Below are positions 27,851 through 37,718 of a DNA stretch of 64,000 nucleotides, in pieces. Each line of letters starts with the position of its first letter. The stretch's first letter is position 1. The stretch is from positions 1,860,001 through 1,924,000 of the forward strand of contig NZ_CP126241.1 in the NCBI RefSeq assembly GCF_030142075.1. Reading direction: 5' to 3'. Origin of the DNA: Arthrobacter sp. zg-Y20 (GTDB lineage: Bacteria; Actinomycetota; Actinomycetes; Actinomycetales; Micrococcaceae). Both the position numbers and the translations under genes were made by a program. The notes beneath the pieces were generated by a model. The model was not told the origin of the DNA, did no database searches, and saw nothing but the letters and a program-made list of their open reading frames with translations.

Positions 27851-27866
27851 CCGCACAATTGTGCGG
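27851..27866. repeat. 16-bp perfect palindrome after sodA
   Basis: CCGCACAATTGTGCGG, a perfect palindrome starting 12 bp after the sodA stop. It may form part of a compound terminator with the large inverted repeat at 27926, or be a protein site for the gap promoter. Confidence 0.55.
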
Positions 27867-27905
27867 GTGCCCCGGTCCCTACGGGGACTGTGACGCGTAA
27901 GATAA

Positions 27906-29084
<1,179 letters not shown>

Positions 29085-29108
29085 CCAACCGAGTACGCAA
29101 AGGTAGAC

Positions 29109-30335
29109 ATGACTGTCAAAACTCTCTCCGACCTGATCAGCGACGGCGTCGAGGACAGGTACGTGCTCGTCCGATCGGATCTGAATGTTCCGTTGGACGA
29201 CGGCCGGGTCACCGACGACGGCCGCATCCGTGCCTCCATCCCCACTCTCCAGGTTCTGGTGGAGCACGGTGCCAAGGTCATTGTGATGGCTCACCTCGGC
29301 CGTCCCAAGGGGCAGCCGGACGAGAAGTACTCGCTGCGTCCCGCCGTCGACCGCCTCGACGAGCTCGCACCGTTTTCGGTGGAGTTCGCCGAGGACGTGG
29401 TCGGCGGCAGCGCAAGCGGGCTGGCCGGTTCGCTGGCTTCAGGTTCCGTGCTGGTGCTGCAGAACATCCGGTTCGACCCGCGTGAGACCTCCAAGGACGA
29501 CGCCGAGCGGCAGGCACTTGCCCGTGACCTGGCGGCGCTGACCGGCGGCAACGGAGCGTACGTGGATGATGCCTTCGGTGCAGTGCACCGCAAGCACGCC
29601 AGCGTCTACGACATCGCCGAAGTCCTGCCGGCCTACGAGGGCGACCTGGTCCATACCGAGGTCCAGGTGCTCAAGCGCCTCACCGAAAACCCGGAAAAGC
29701 CCTACGTGGTGGTGCTGGGCGGTTCGAAGGTTTCGGACAAGCTGGCAGTGATCGAAAACCTGATGGACCGCGCCGACTACCTGCTGGTGGGAGGTGGAAT
29801 GGTGTTCACGTTCCTGGCCGCACAGGGATACAACGTGGGCGCCTCCCTGCTTGAGGCAGACCAGATCGAAAATGTGAAGGGCTACCTCAGCCGGGCAAAG
29901 GAAGTGGGCTGCGAGTTCGTCCTGCCCACCGACATTGTGGTGGCGGACAAGTTCGCTGCCGATGCCGACGTCCAGACCGTTCCTGCGGACGCGATGGAGA
30001 GCAGCCGCTTCGGTGCCGCCGGCATCGGCCTGGACATCGGTCCGGATTCCGCGGACGCGTTTGCCGAACATATCGGCAAGGGCCGGACCATCTTCTGGAA
30101 CGGCCCCATGGGCGTGTTCGAGTTCGAGGCCTTCGCCAATGGCACCCGCGCCGTAGCACAGGCGCTGAAGGACTCCTCGGGCTTCAGCGTGGTCGGTGGC
30201 GGCGATTCGGCGGCGGCAGTGCGCAAGCTCGGGTTCTCGGAAGCCGACTTCGGGCACATCTCCACCGGCGGCGGCGCCAGCCTCGAATATCTGGAAGGCA
30301 AGGCCCTGCCGGGCCTCACCGTCCTGGACCAGTAG
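29109..30335 (+). CDS. pgk: Phosphoglycerate kinase
   Basis: Transfers phosphate from 1,3-bisphosphoglycerate to ADP. The N-domain has [20 protein letters not shown] and the HLGRPKG loop, the hinge and nucleotide site include GGSKVSDKL, the C-domain has WNGPMGVFE, and the [13 protein letters not shown] segment is conserved. It has 408 residues and lies 24 bp after gap with AAAGG before ATG 29109. A 92-bp gap with a hairpin separates it from tpiA. Confidence 0.98.
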   Translation: MTVKTLSDLISDGVEDRYVLVRSDLNVPLDDGRVTDDGRIRASIPTLQVLVEHGAKVIVMAHLGRPKGQPDEKYSLRPAVDRLDELAPFSVEFAEDVVGGSASGLAGSLASGSVLVLQNIRFDPRETSKDDAERQALARDLAALTGGNGAYVDDAFGAVHRKHASVYDIAEVLPAYEGDLVHTEVQVLKRLTENPEKPYVVVLGGSKVSDKLAVIENLMDRADYLLVGGGMVFTFLAAQGYNVGASLLEADQIENVKGYLSRAKEVGCEFVLPTDIVVADKFAADADVQTVPADAMESSRFGAAGIGLDIGPDSADAFAEHIGKGRTIFWNGPMGVFEFEAFANGTRAVAQALKDSSGFSVVGGGDSAAAVRKLGFSEADFGHISTGGGASLEYLEGKALPGLTVLDQ

Positions 30336-30343
30336 TTTCCCGG

Positions 30344-30379
30344 TGCGGGTCCGCGGCCGTCAACAGCTGCGGACCCGCA
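30344..30379 (+). other. Intra-operon hairpin between pgk and tpiA
   Basis: An 11-bp perfect stem (30344-30354 with 30369-30379) and a 14-nt loop, with no T-tract. It probably sets mRNA stability or partial termination between pgk and tpiA. Confidence 0.6.
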
Positions 30380-30427
30380 TCTGCATGTCCTGTCCCAAGA
30401 ACCATTAAGCAAGAAACCGGAGCAACC

Positions 30428-31243
30428 ATGACAACCTCCACGAACGGCAAGTTCGACCGCACACCCCTGATCGCCGGCAACTGGAAGATGAACATGGACC
30501 ACGTCCAGGGCATCACCCTGCTGCAGAAGCTGGCCTGGACCCTCAGCGACGCCCGCCACGACTACGGCCGCGTGGAGGTGGTCGTGTTCCCTCCGTTCAC
30601 CGACCTGCGCAGCACGCAGACCCTGGTGGCCGGCGACAAGCTGAAGGTGGAATACGGAGCCCAGGATCTTTCCCCGAAGGATTCGGGCGCCTACACGGGC
30701 GACATCTCCGGACAGTTCCTCTCCAAGCTCGGCTGCAGCTACGTCCTGGTGGGCCACAGCGAACGCCGTGCAGTGCACGGCGAAACCGACGAGCTGCTGA
30801 ATGAAAAGCTGAAGGCTGCCTACCGCAACAACCTTGTACCCGTCCTCTGCGTGGGGGAGGGCCTTGAGGTCCGCCAGGCCGGAGACCACGTGATGCACAC
30901 CCTGGAGCAGGTCCGCGCCGACCTCGCCGGACTGGACGCCGAGCAGGTCTCCACCCTGGTCATCGCGTACGAACCCATCTGGGCCATCGGCACCGGCGAA
31001 GTAGCCGGACCGGATGATGCACAGGAAATGTGCGCCGCCATCCGCGCCGAAATCGCCGATCTGTACGACGACGCGACAGCCGCCAAGACCCGCCTGCTTT
31101 ACGGCGGCTCGGTCAAGGCCGCAAACGCAGCAAGCATTCTGGGCGAACGCGACGTGGACGGCGTGCTGGTGGGCGGTGCCAGTTTGGATGTAGGCGAATT
31201 TGCTAATATTGTCAGGTTCGAACAACATCTGGTGACTGACTGA
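30428..31243 (+). CDS. tpiA: Triose-phosphate isomerase
   Basis: Interconverts DHAP and GAP. The N-terminus carries [11 protein letters not shown] (active-site Asn and Lys), then the catalytic His region VGHSERR, the catalytic Glu in [13 protein letters not shown], and the phosphate-binding [10 protein letters not shown]. The 271 residues include a normal-size barrel plus a slightly longer N-terminus. ATG 30428 has GGAG upstream. It lies in the gap-pgk-tpiA-secG operon. Confidence 0.98.
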   Translation: MTTSTNGKFDRTPLIAGNWKMNMDHVQGITLLQKLAWTLSDARHDYGRVEVVVFPPFTDLRSTQTLVAGDKLKVEYGAQDLSPKDSGAYTGDISGQFLSKLGCSYVLVGHSERRAVHGETDELLNEKLKAAYRNNLVPVLCVGEGLEVRQAGDHVMHTLEQVRADLAGLDAEQVSTLVIAYEPIWAIGTGEVAGPDDAQEMCAAIRAEIADLYDDATAAKTRLLYGGSVKAANAASILGERDVDGVLVGGASLDVGEFANIVRFEQHLVTD

Positions 31244-31304
31244 ACTGCAGCTGAAGGACGCCGCAGCGGCGTCCCCAATCCATGAGTCACCCGAAAGGCC
31301 GTAA

Positions 31305-31556
31305 GTGGAAATTCTGAAGATCATCCTGCTGGTGCTTCTTGCCATCACGAGCCTGCTGCTGACGCTGCTTATCCTGCTGCACAAAGGCCGCGGCGGCGGT
31401 ATGTCGGACATGTTCGGCGGCGGCATGACCAGCAGCCTCGGCTCCTCCGGTGTTGCCGAAAAGAACCTCAACCGTTTCACCGTGGCCCTGGCCCTGTCCT
31501 GGGGCCTGGTTATCGTGGCTCTGGGACTGCTCCAGCGCTTCTCGGGCGAAGCCTAG
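31305..31556 (+). CDS. secG: Preprotein translocase subunit SecG
   Basis: A small subunit of the SecYEG translocation channel. Its 83 residues have the SecG layout: a first membrane helix (about 3-25, ILKIILLVLLAITSLLLTLL), the conserved cytoplasmic loop LLHKGRGGGMSDMFGGG, then a second helix (about 55-75). GTG 31305 is used, with AAAGG 8 nt upstream. Its place after tpiA is conserved in actinobacteria. It is closed by the strong terminator shared with pgl. Confidence 0.95.
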   Translation: MEILKIILLVLLAITSLLLTLLILLHKGRGGGMSDMFGGGMTSSLGSSGVAEKNLNRFTVALALSWGLVIVALGLLQRFSGEA

Positions 31557-31583
31557 GCACGCACCCCGGTCACGGGAAGACAT

Positions 31584-31618
31584 AAAGAAGGCCCCCGGAT
31601 TATCCGGGGGCCTTCTTT
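31584..31618. terminator. Bidirectional terminator between secG and pgl
   Basis: A perfect 16-bp stem (31584-31599 with 31603-31618) and a TTA loop, with A-rich and T-rich edges on both sides, so it works on both strands. It ends the glycolytic operon and the opposing pentose-phosphate operon. Confidence 0.93.
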
Positions 31619-31639
31619 GCCGCATGCCGTTACCGGCCG

Positions 31640-32473
31640 CTAGTCTTCGTCGTCATCCTCGCCGGCGTGCTCCTGATCGGAGTCCAGCAGGCGCCGCGAA
31701 AGCTGGGCAGCGGCAGCCTGGTCGATCAGCCACCGCGTTTTGTTCCGTCCCCGGGCACCGGCGGCCGGAACCTGGATCTCCCCGGCGCCGGCCAGGGCAA
31801 GGCCCACGGCGCCGGCCTTGTCATCACCGGCAACCCCCAGCCACACTTCTGAGGCCGTGTTGATGGCCTCCAACGTCAGCGAGATCCGCTCCGGCGGCGG
31901 CTTGGGCGCGTCCCGTACCGCCACCGTGGTCTGCCCAACGATCCGCACTCCCGGCGTCTCCGGGAAAAGCGAGGCGATGTGGGCGTCCGGGCCCACCCCC
32001 AGCAGCAGCACGTCGAAGCGCGGCAGGCGCGGATCAACGGACTCAAAGCCAGGCGCCAGGTCTTCTTCCTCCGCTGCCAGGGCCAGCCGCCGGGCATAAT
32101 CCGCGGCGGCGTCCTCCACGGTATCAACCTCGCCGGCGGTGGCGACGGCGTGGATGCGCTCCGCCGGGACACCCATCGGCTCCAGCACCGCGTGCCGCGC
32201 CTGGAAGGAATTCAGCTCCGGGTCATCCGCCGGCAGGAAGCGTTCGTCTCCCCACCAGAAGTTCACCCGGGTCCAGTCCACGGCCGTGCGCGCAGGGTTG
32301 GCAGCTACGGCTTCCAGCGTCGCAATGCCCACGGTGCCTCCGGTGAGGACCACTGTGGCTTCCCCGCGCCGGCTCTGCACATCCACCAGTTTGGTAAGCA
32401 GGCGGGCGGCCGTCGCCGATACAAGGGCGGACGGATCCGGGTGGATGCTGACGCCGTTGGGGGAGTGCTTCAC
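31640..32473 (-). CDS. pgl: 6-phosphogluconolactonase
   Basis: Hydrolyses 6-phosphogluconolactone in the oxidative pentose phosphate pathway. It belongs to the DevB/NagB-like family: the TVVLTGGTVGI phosphate loop, VNFWWGDERFLP, and LLLGVGPDAHIASLFP are diagnostic. The 277 residues end in a divergent tail rich in Asp and Glu (EHAGEDDDED). GTG 32473 forms a GTGA overlap with the opcA stop; an in-frame ATG at 32500 would lie inside opcA. It is the last gene of tkt-tal-pgi-zwf-opcA-pgl. Confidence 0.95.
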   Translation of the reverse strand: MKHSPNGVSIHPDPSALVSATAARLLTKLVDVQSRRGEATVVLTGGTVGIATLEAVAANPARTAVDWTRVNFWWGDERFLPADDPELNSFQARHAVLEPMGVPAERIHAVATAGEVDTVEDAAADYARRLALAAEEEDLAPGFESVDPRLPRFDVLLLGVGPDAHIASLFPETPGVRIVGQTTVAVRDAPKPPPERISLTLEAINTASEVWLGVAGDDKAGAVGLALAGAGEIQVPAAGARGRNKTRWLIDQAAAAQLSRRLLDSDQEHAGEDDDED

Positions 32474-33405
32474 GCCGTCGCCCCTTCCTGGACCAGGCAC
32501 GCGGCCAGGCCCTCAGTAAGTACTTCTCCGAAAACCTCATCCGGGTCCAGCCGGCGCAGTTCCTCGGCCAGGCAGTCCCGCAGGGTCCGGCGCGGCAGGG
32601 AAATCTGCTGTTCCGGCTGGCCCGGCTGGGTCAGGTGCGCGGTGACCTGGTCCGGGCGTGCCAGTTCCACGTCTCCCTCGGGACGCTCGAACACCACACG
32701 GTGGATCCCGGTCCCGGCTTCGCCTTCGATGATCTGCACGGGAACTTTCAGTGCCTTCTTCAACCAGGCGGCCAGCAGGAAGGTGCTGGCCGAATCCGAG
32801 GCGCCCTCCACGACCACCCCCTGGACGGGCGATGATCCGGCGTTGTCCAGCACCGCGGCAAGCTGCACCCGCCAGTTGGTCAGGCGGGTCCAGCTCAGGT
32901 CCGTATCGCCGGCCGCATAGGTTTCGGCCAGGCGCAGCAGGGCCTTTTTGGGGTTGTCCTCCGTGGCTGCGTCAGTGATGCGCCGGTGCGCAATGCAGCC
33001 CAGCGGGGTCTGCGCCGGATCCTCGGGCACACCGTGCGGCCACCAGGCAACAATGGGGGCGTCGGGCAGCAGCAGCGCGGACACCAGGGATTCGCTCTCC
33101 CCGGCCAGCTCGCCGTGCCCGGACAGGACAATCACTTCAGAGGCACCGGCGTCGCCGCCCACCCGGATCTGAGCATCCAGCCGGGTCTCGTCGCCGGCGC
33201 TGCCCTCAGCCAGCACAATGATGCGGCAGGGGTGTTCGCGGCTGGCTTCGTTGGCGGCCGCGATGGCCTCTTCCACGAAGTCCGGCTGCGTGTCCACCAC
33301 CAGGGTCAGGACACGGCCGAGGGTGACCACGCCGCCCCGCTCCCGCATGGCGACGATTTCCTTGGACACCTTGGAGGTGGTGGTGTTGGGCAGGTCTACA
33401 ATCAC
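32470..33405 (-). CDS. opcA: Glucose-6-phosphate dehydrogenase assembly protein OpcA
   Basis: An actinobacterial and cyanobacterial factor needed for full activity or assembly of G6P dehydrogenase. The 311 residues start with IVDLPNTTTSKVSKEIVAMR and contain the conserved VAWWPHGVPEDPAQTPLGCIAHRRITDA segment. It has no catalytic motif. GTG 33405 forms a GTGA overlap with the zwf stop, so the protein is made together with its partner. Confidence 0.95.
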   Translation of the reverse strand: MIVDLPNTTTSKVSKEIVAMRERGGVVTLGRVLTLVVDTQPDFVEEAIAAANEASREHPCRIIVLAEGSAGDETRLDAQIRVGGDAGASEVIVLSGHGELAGESESLVSALLLPDAPIVAWWPHGVPEDPAQTPLGCIAHRRITDAATEDNPKKALLRLAETYAAGDTDLSWTRLTNWRVQLAAVLDNAGSSPVQGVVVEGASDSASTFLLAAWLKKALKVPVQIIEGEAGTGIHRVVFERPEGDVELARPDQVTAHLTQPGQPEQQISLPRRTLRDCLAEELRRLDPDEVFGEVLTEGLAACLVQEGATA

Positions 33406-34946
33406 GGCCTTCTCCAGGTCCTTCCGTCTCGGGCGAGCAGTTCGTTAGCGGATTCCGGGCCCCAGCTGCCCGGAGCGTATGGCTCCGGCTGGCCGTCCAG
33501 GGTAGCCCAGTATTCTTCGAAGGGGTCCACGATCTTCCAGGACAGCTCCACTTCCTGATGCCGGGGGAAGAGCGGAGGCTCGCCCAGCAGCACGTCCAGG
33601 ATCAGGCGTTCGTACGCCTCGGGGCTGGATTCCGTAAAGGAATGCCCGTATCCGAAGTCCATGGACACATCCCGGACCTCCATTTGGGTGCCCGGCACCT
33701 TCGAACCGAACCGGATGGTCGCCCCTTCGTCCGGCTGGACACGGATGACGACGGCGTTCTGGCCGAAATCATCTTCACTGTGTTCACGGAAGAGCAGGTT
33801 GGGGGAGCGCTTGAAGACCACGGCGATCTCCGTGACGCGCCGGCCCAGCCGTTTGCCGGCCCGCAGGTAGAACGGCACTCCGGCCCAGCGGCGGGTGTTG
33901 ATGTCCAGCCGGATGGCAGCGAACGTTTCCGTAGTGGAATCCGGGTTGAAGCCCTCTTCCTCCAGGAAGCCCGTCACCTTCTCGCCGCCCTGCCAGCCGC
34001 CGGTGTACTGGCCGCGGGCGGAGCTGTGCGAGAGGTCCTTCGGCAGCCGGACGGCGGCCAGGACCTTTTCCTTCTCGGTGCGCAGGTGGTCAGCATCAAA
34101 GGAGATGGGCTCCTCCATGGCGGTGAGGGCCAGCAGCTGCAGGAGGTGGTTCTGGATGACGTCGCGGGCTGCGCCCACGCCGTCGTAATACCCCGCACGC
34201 CCGCCAATGCCGATGTCCTCGGCCATGGTGATCTGCACGTGGTCCACATGGTTCGCGTTCCAGATGGGCTCGAAGAGCTGGTTCGCGAAGCGCAGGGCCA
34301 GGATGTTCTGGACGGTTTCCTTGCCCAGGTAGTGGTCGATCCGGAACACCGAGTCTGCCGGGAACACCGATTCCACCACGTTGTTCAGTTCGCGGGCGGA
34401 AGCCAGGTCGTGGCCAAACGGCTTCTCGATCACCACCCGCCGCCACTTGCCCTGGGAAGTTTTGGCCAGCCCGTGCCGGGAGAGCTGCTGGCAGACCTGT
34501 TCAAAGGACTTCGGCGGCACGGAGAGGTAGAAAGCGTGGTTGCCGCGGGTGCCGCGTTCGGCGTCGAGGTCCTCCAGGGTTTCCTTCAGTTTCCCGAAGG
34601 CCTCGTCGCTGTCGAAGCCGCCTTCAACGAACCTGATGCCCTCGGCGAGCTGCTTCCATACATTCTCGTTGAAATCGGTGCGCGAGTGCGCCTGCACGGA
34701 TTCCTTCACCTGCGCGGCGAATTCCTCGTTGCTCCAGGGCCGGCGGCCGAAGCCAACCAGCGAGAAGCTGGGCGGCAGGAGCCCCCGGTTGGCCAGGTCG
34801 TAAACGGCCGGGATGAGCTTTTTCCGGGCGAGATCGCCGGTGACTCCGAAGATCACCAGGGAGGACGGCCCCGCGATGCGGCTCAGCCGCCGGTCGCGCG
34901 GATCCCGGAGGGGGTTGCCCGTCCCGGACTTTTCCTCTGCGGACAT
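33402..34946 (-). CDS. zwf: Glucose-6-phosphate 1-dehydrogenase
   Basis: The first enzyme of the oxidative pentose phosphate pathway, producing NADPH. The nucleotide motif VIFGVTGDLARKKL is near residues 30-43, the active-site RIDHYLGKETVQN lies near 200, and the coenzyme segment IEKPFGHDLASA precedes it. Length is 514 residues, typical. The start at ATG 34946 directly abuts the pgi stop, and the end overlaps opcA by 4 bp. All six genes of this operon are packed this way. Confidence 0.98.
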   Translation of the reverse strand: MSAEEKSGTGNPLRDPRDRRLSRIAGPSSLVIFGVTGDLARKKLIPAVYDLANRGLLPPSFSLVGFGRRPWSNEEFAAQVKESVQAHSRTDFNENVWKQLAEGIRFVEGGFDSDEAFGKLKETLEDLDAERGTRGNHAFYLSVPPKSFEQVCQQLSRHGLAKTSQGKWRRVVIEKPFGHDLASARELNNVVESVFPADSVFRIDHYLGKETVQNILALRFANQLFEPIWNANHVDHVQITMAEDIGIGGRAGYYDGVGAARDVIQNHLLQLLALTAMEEPISFDADHLRTEKEKVLAAVRLPKDLSHSSARGQYTGGWQGGEKVTGFLEEEGFNPDSTTETFAAIRLDINTRRWAGVPFYLRAGKRLGRRVTEIAVVFKRSPNLLFREHSEDDFGQNAVVIRVQPDEGATIRFGSKVPGTQMEVRDVSMDFGYGHSFTESSPEAYERLILDVLLGEPPLFPRHQEVELSWKIVDPFEEYWATLDGQPEPYAPGSWGPESANELLARDGRTWRRP

Positions 34947-36575
34947 TTAGTTGCTACCACTTTCTGCAGCCAGGGACCGCACGACGTTCTCGATTTCACG
35001 GATGCCCTCATCGCGGTTCAGCAGGTGCAGCCGCAGCACGGGCCGGCCCTGGTCCGCCAGGACAGACGCGTCGCCGGCCGCCTGCGCGCTGATCAGTTCA
35101 GCGAAGCTGAAGGGCCGCTCGGGGATGGCCACGTCACCGGCGGGACGGCCGGTGATCTGCAGGTACACACCCTGTGCCGGTCCGCCCTTGTGGAACTGGC
35201 CGGTGGAGTGCAGGAAGCGCGGGCCCCAGCCGAAGGTAACGGGACGGCCGGTAGCCGCCGCCAGGTCCGCGCGGATGCCCGCGAGGCCGGACTGCTTGGC
35301 GCGGTCCAGGTAGGCCTGGATGCTCAGGTAGCCGTCCGGGCCAAGCTGCCCCAGCAATGCCGTGAGGGCGCCGCGCAGGGTGGAGGCAGTGCCCAGCAGG
35401 TCGGCGGGGCCGCGGACCTCGACGGAACCGTCAATGAACGCCGGTTCGGTGGGCTCGGGGGTGGCATCAAGCAGGCCGCGGGCTGCCTTCTTGGCAGCCT
35501 CCACGTCCGGCTGGTCAAAGGGGTTGATGTTCAGGAGCCGTCCGGCCACGGCGGTGGCGAACTCCCACAGCATCATTTGTGCCCCCAGGCTGCCCGACAC
35601 CACCACCTGGTCTCCTTCGGGCAGTTCCTCGGAATCCACCGGCACAATCCGGACGGTCAGCACGTCGGCGGCACCGGAGGTGATCTCCGGAGCACCGGGC
35701 TCGACGACGACCGGCAGCACACCTGTACCGAGCTTGCCTGTTGATTCGGCGATCAGCTGCTCGGCCCAGTCCGGGAAACCGGCCAGGCCGGACCCCTCGT
35801 CCACTATGACGATCTTGTTGCGCAACGGCTCGGTTCCGCCAAGGGCGGCACCGAGTTCCAGGCCGATGTTGTCCGGAGCATCGTCCCGCAGGATTTCGGC
35901 GGTCATTTCGGCGTCGTCGAGGAGGGTCTCAATGTCCGCGCCGGCCAGGCCCGACGGGACCAGCCCGAAGGCGGTGAGGGCGGAGTAGCGTCCGCCCACG
36001 TTGGGGTCGGCGTTGAAGACGGCACGGTAGCCGGCTTCGCGGGCCGCGGCGTCCAGCGGAGATCCGGGGTCGGTGACCACTACGATCCGGGACTTTGCAT
36101 CGATCCCGGCGTCGGTGAAGGCCTGTTCAAAGACTCGGCGCTGGGAATCGGTCTCCACGGTGGAACCGGACTTGGAGGACACCACAATCACGGTTTCGGC
36201 CAGCCGTTCACCCAACGCGGCCGCAACCACGTCGGGGTCGGTGGAGTCCAGGACGGTCAGGTCCACGCCCGCGGTGCGGGTGATGACCTCAGGCGCCAGG
36301 GAAGAGCCGCCCATGCCGGCCAGGACCACGCGGGTCACCGACTCGGCGGCAAGCTCTTCCCTCAGCGCCGCAATCTGTCCCAGGAGCGGCCGGGAACTCT
36401 CACCGGGGTTGAGCCAGCCGAGGCGGATGGAAGCCTCGGCTTCGGCGTCGGGGCCCCACAGGGTGGGATCCTGCGCCACCAGGCGGGAGGCGACTTCGTC
36501 GCCTACGAGTCCGGGAACCTTGGCGTCGACGGCCTCGCTTGCGGCGCCGGCTGCTTCAAAGGACAGTGTGGTCAT
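34947..36575 (-). CDS. pgi: Glucose-6-phosphate isomerase
   Basis: Interconverts glucose-6-phosphate and fructose-6-phosphate, linking glycolysis to the pentose cycle. It has 542 residues with two SIS-type domains: LAGMGGSSLAPEV, VVSSKSGSTVET and NVGGRYSALTAFGLVPSGLAG are the sugar-phosphate-binding blocks. Sequence in the C-terminal half is divergent from the classical enzyme, as in other Micrococcaceae. Its insertion between tal and zwf differs from the mycobacterial order tkt-tal-zwf-opcA-pgl. Confidence 0.93.
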   Translation of the reverse strand: MTTLSFEAAGAASEAVDAKVPGLVGDEVASRLVAQDPTLWGPDAEAEASIRLGWLNPGESSRPLLGQIAALREELAAESVTRVVLAGMGGSSLAPEVITRTAGVDLTVLDSTDPDVVAAALGERLAETVIVVSSKSGSTVETDSQRRVFEQAFTDAGIDAKSRIVVVTDPGSPLDAAAREAGYRAVFNADPNVGGRYSALTAFGLVPSGLAGADIETLLDDAEMTAEILRDDAPDNIGLELGAALGGTEPLRNKIVIVDEGSGLAGFPDWAEQLIAESTGKLGTGVLPVVVEPGAPEITSGAADVLTVRIVPVDSEELPEGDQVVVSGSLGAQMMLWEFATAVAGRLLNINPFDQPDVEAAKKAARGLLDATPEPTEPAFIDGSVEVRGPADLLGTASTLRGALTALLGQLGPDGYLSIQAYLDRAKQSGLAGIRADLAAATGRPVTFGWGPRFLHSTGQFHKGGPAQGVYLQITGRPAGDVAIPERPFSFAELISAQAAGDASVLADQGRPVLRLHLLNRDEGIREIENVVRSLAAESGSN

Positions 36576-36580
36576 CTCTT

Positions 36581-37696
36581 CTATGCCTCTTTCGCGGTAT
36601 CCAGTGCGGTCTGAACGGTCTGCAGCAGTTCTCCCCAGCTGGCCACGAACTTGTCGAGGCCTTCGGTTTCCAGCTGCTCCACAACCTCGTTGTAGGAGAT
36701 GCCCAAGCCGTCCAGGGAATCAAGCACGGCGTTGGACTCTTCGTAGGTGCCGGATACCGTGTTGCCGGTGACTTCGCCGTGGTCGGCAGTGGCTTCCAGC
36801 GTCTTCTCAGGCATGGTGTTCACCGAGTGCGGTGCCACGAGCCCCGTGACGTACAGGGTGTCCGGCAGGGCCGGGTCCTTGACACCGGTGGAGGCCCACA
36901 GCGGGCGCTGCGCGTTGGCGCCGGCAGCGGACAGGACCTGCCAGCGTTCGGAAGCGAACTGCTCCTCGAACACCTGGTAGGCCAGGCGGGCGTTGGCCAG
37001 GCCGGCCTTGCCCTTCAGTGCCTTGGCTTCGTCGGTGCCAATGCCGTCCAGCCGCTTGTCGATCTCGGCGTCCACGCGGGAAACAAAGAAGGAGGCCACG
37101 GAGTGGATGGTGGAGAGGTCGTGGCCGTTTTCCTTGGCCTGCTCAATGCCCAGCATGTACGCGTTAATGACCTCGCGGTAGCGTTCCAGCGAGAAGATCA
37201 GCGTCACGTTGACGCTGATGCCGGCAGCCAGGGTCGCCGTGATCGCGGGCAGTCCCTCTTTGGTGGCGGGGATCTTGATCAGCACGTTGTAGCGGCCAAC
37301 CTTGTCGAAGAGTTCCTTCGCCTCATTGATGGTGCCCTGCGTGTCGCGTGACAGGCGCGGATCAACCTCAATGGACACCCGGCCGTCAACGCCGTGCGTG
37401 GCCTCGGCTACGGGGGCGAAGACATCGCAGGCCTGGATGACGTCGTCGGTGGTGATCTCGAAGACGGACTTGTCGACGTCGGCGCCGGAACGGGACAGCT
37501 GCTGCACCTGGGCGGCGTAGGACTCGCCGTTGGCCAGGGCGGCCGCGAAGATGCTCGGGTTGGTGGTTACGCCAACCACGTTCTTCTCGTCGATGAGCTT
37601 CTTGAGGGAGCCGGAGACAATCCGTTCGCGGGAAAGGTCGTCCAGCCAGATGGAGACGCCGGCTTCGGAGAGCGCGGCGGTGGGAGTTGAAGTCAT
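36581..37696 (-). CDS. tal: Transaldolase
   Basis: Moves a dihydroxyacetone unit between sugar phosphates in the non-oxidative pentose pathway. It has 371 residues, with the N-terminal [14 protein letters not shown] and [15 protein letters not shown] typical of actinobacterial transaldolase and the Schiff-base Lys in [13 protein letters not shown] near 140. ATG 37696 has AAGGAG upstream; the open frame continues far upstream on this strand but into tkt in another frame. It is 22 bp after tkt and 5 bp before pgi. Confidence 0.97.
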   Translation of the reverse strand: MTSTPTAALSEAGVSIWLDDLSRERIVSGSLKKLIDEKNVVGVTTNPSIFAAALANGESYAAQVQQLSRSGADVDKSVFEITTDDVIQACDVFAPVAEATHGVDGRVSIEVDPRLSRDTQGTINEAKELFDKVGRYNVLIKIPATKEGLPAITATLAAGISVNVTLIFSLERYREVINAYMLGIEQAKENGHDLSTIHSVASFFVSRVDAEIDKRLDGIGTDEAKALKGKAGLANARLAYQVFEEQFASERWQVLSAAGANAQRPLWASTGVKDPALPDTLYVTGLVAPHSVNTMPEKTLEATADHGEVTGNTVSGTYEESNAVLDSLDGLGISYNEVVEQLETEGLDKFVASWGELLQTVQTALDTAKEA

Positions 37697-37718
37697 GGTG
37701 TTACTCCTTAGTAAGGGT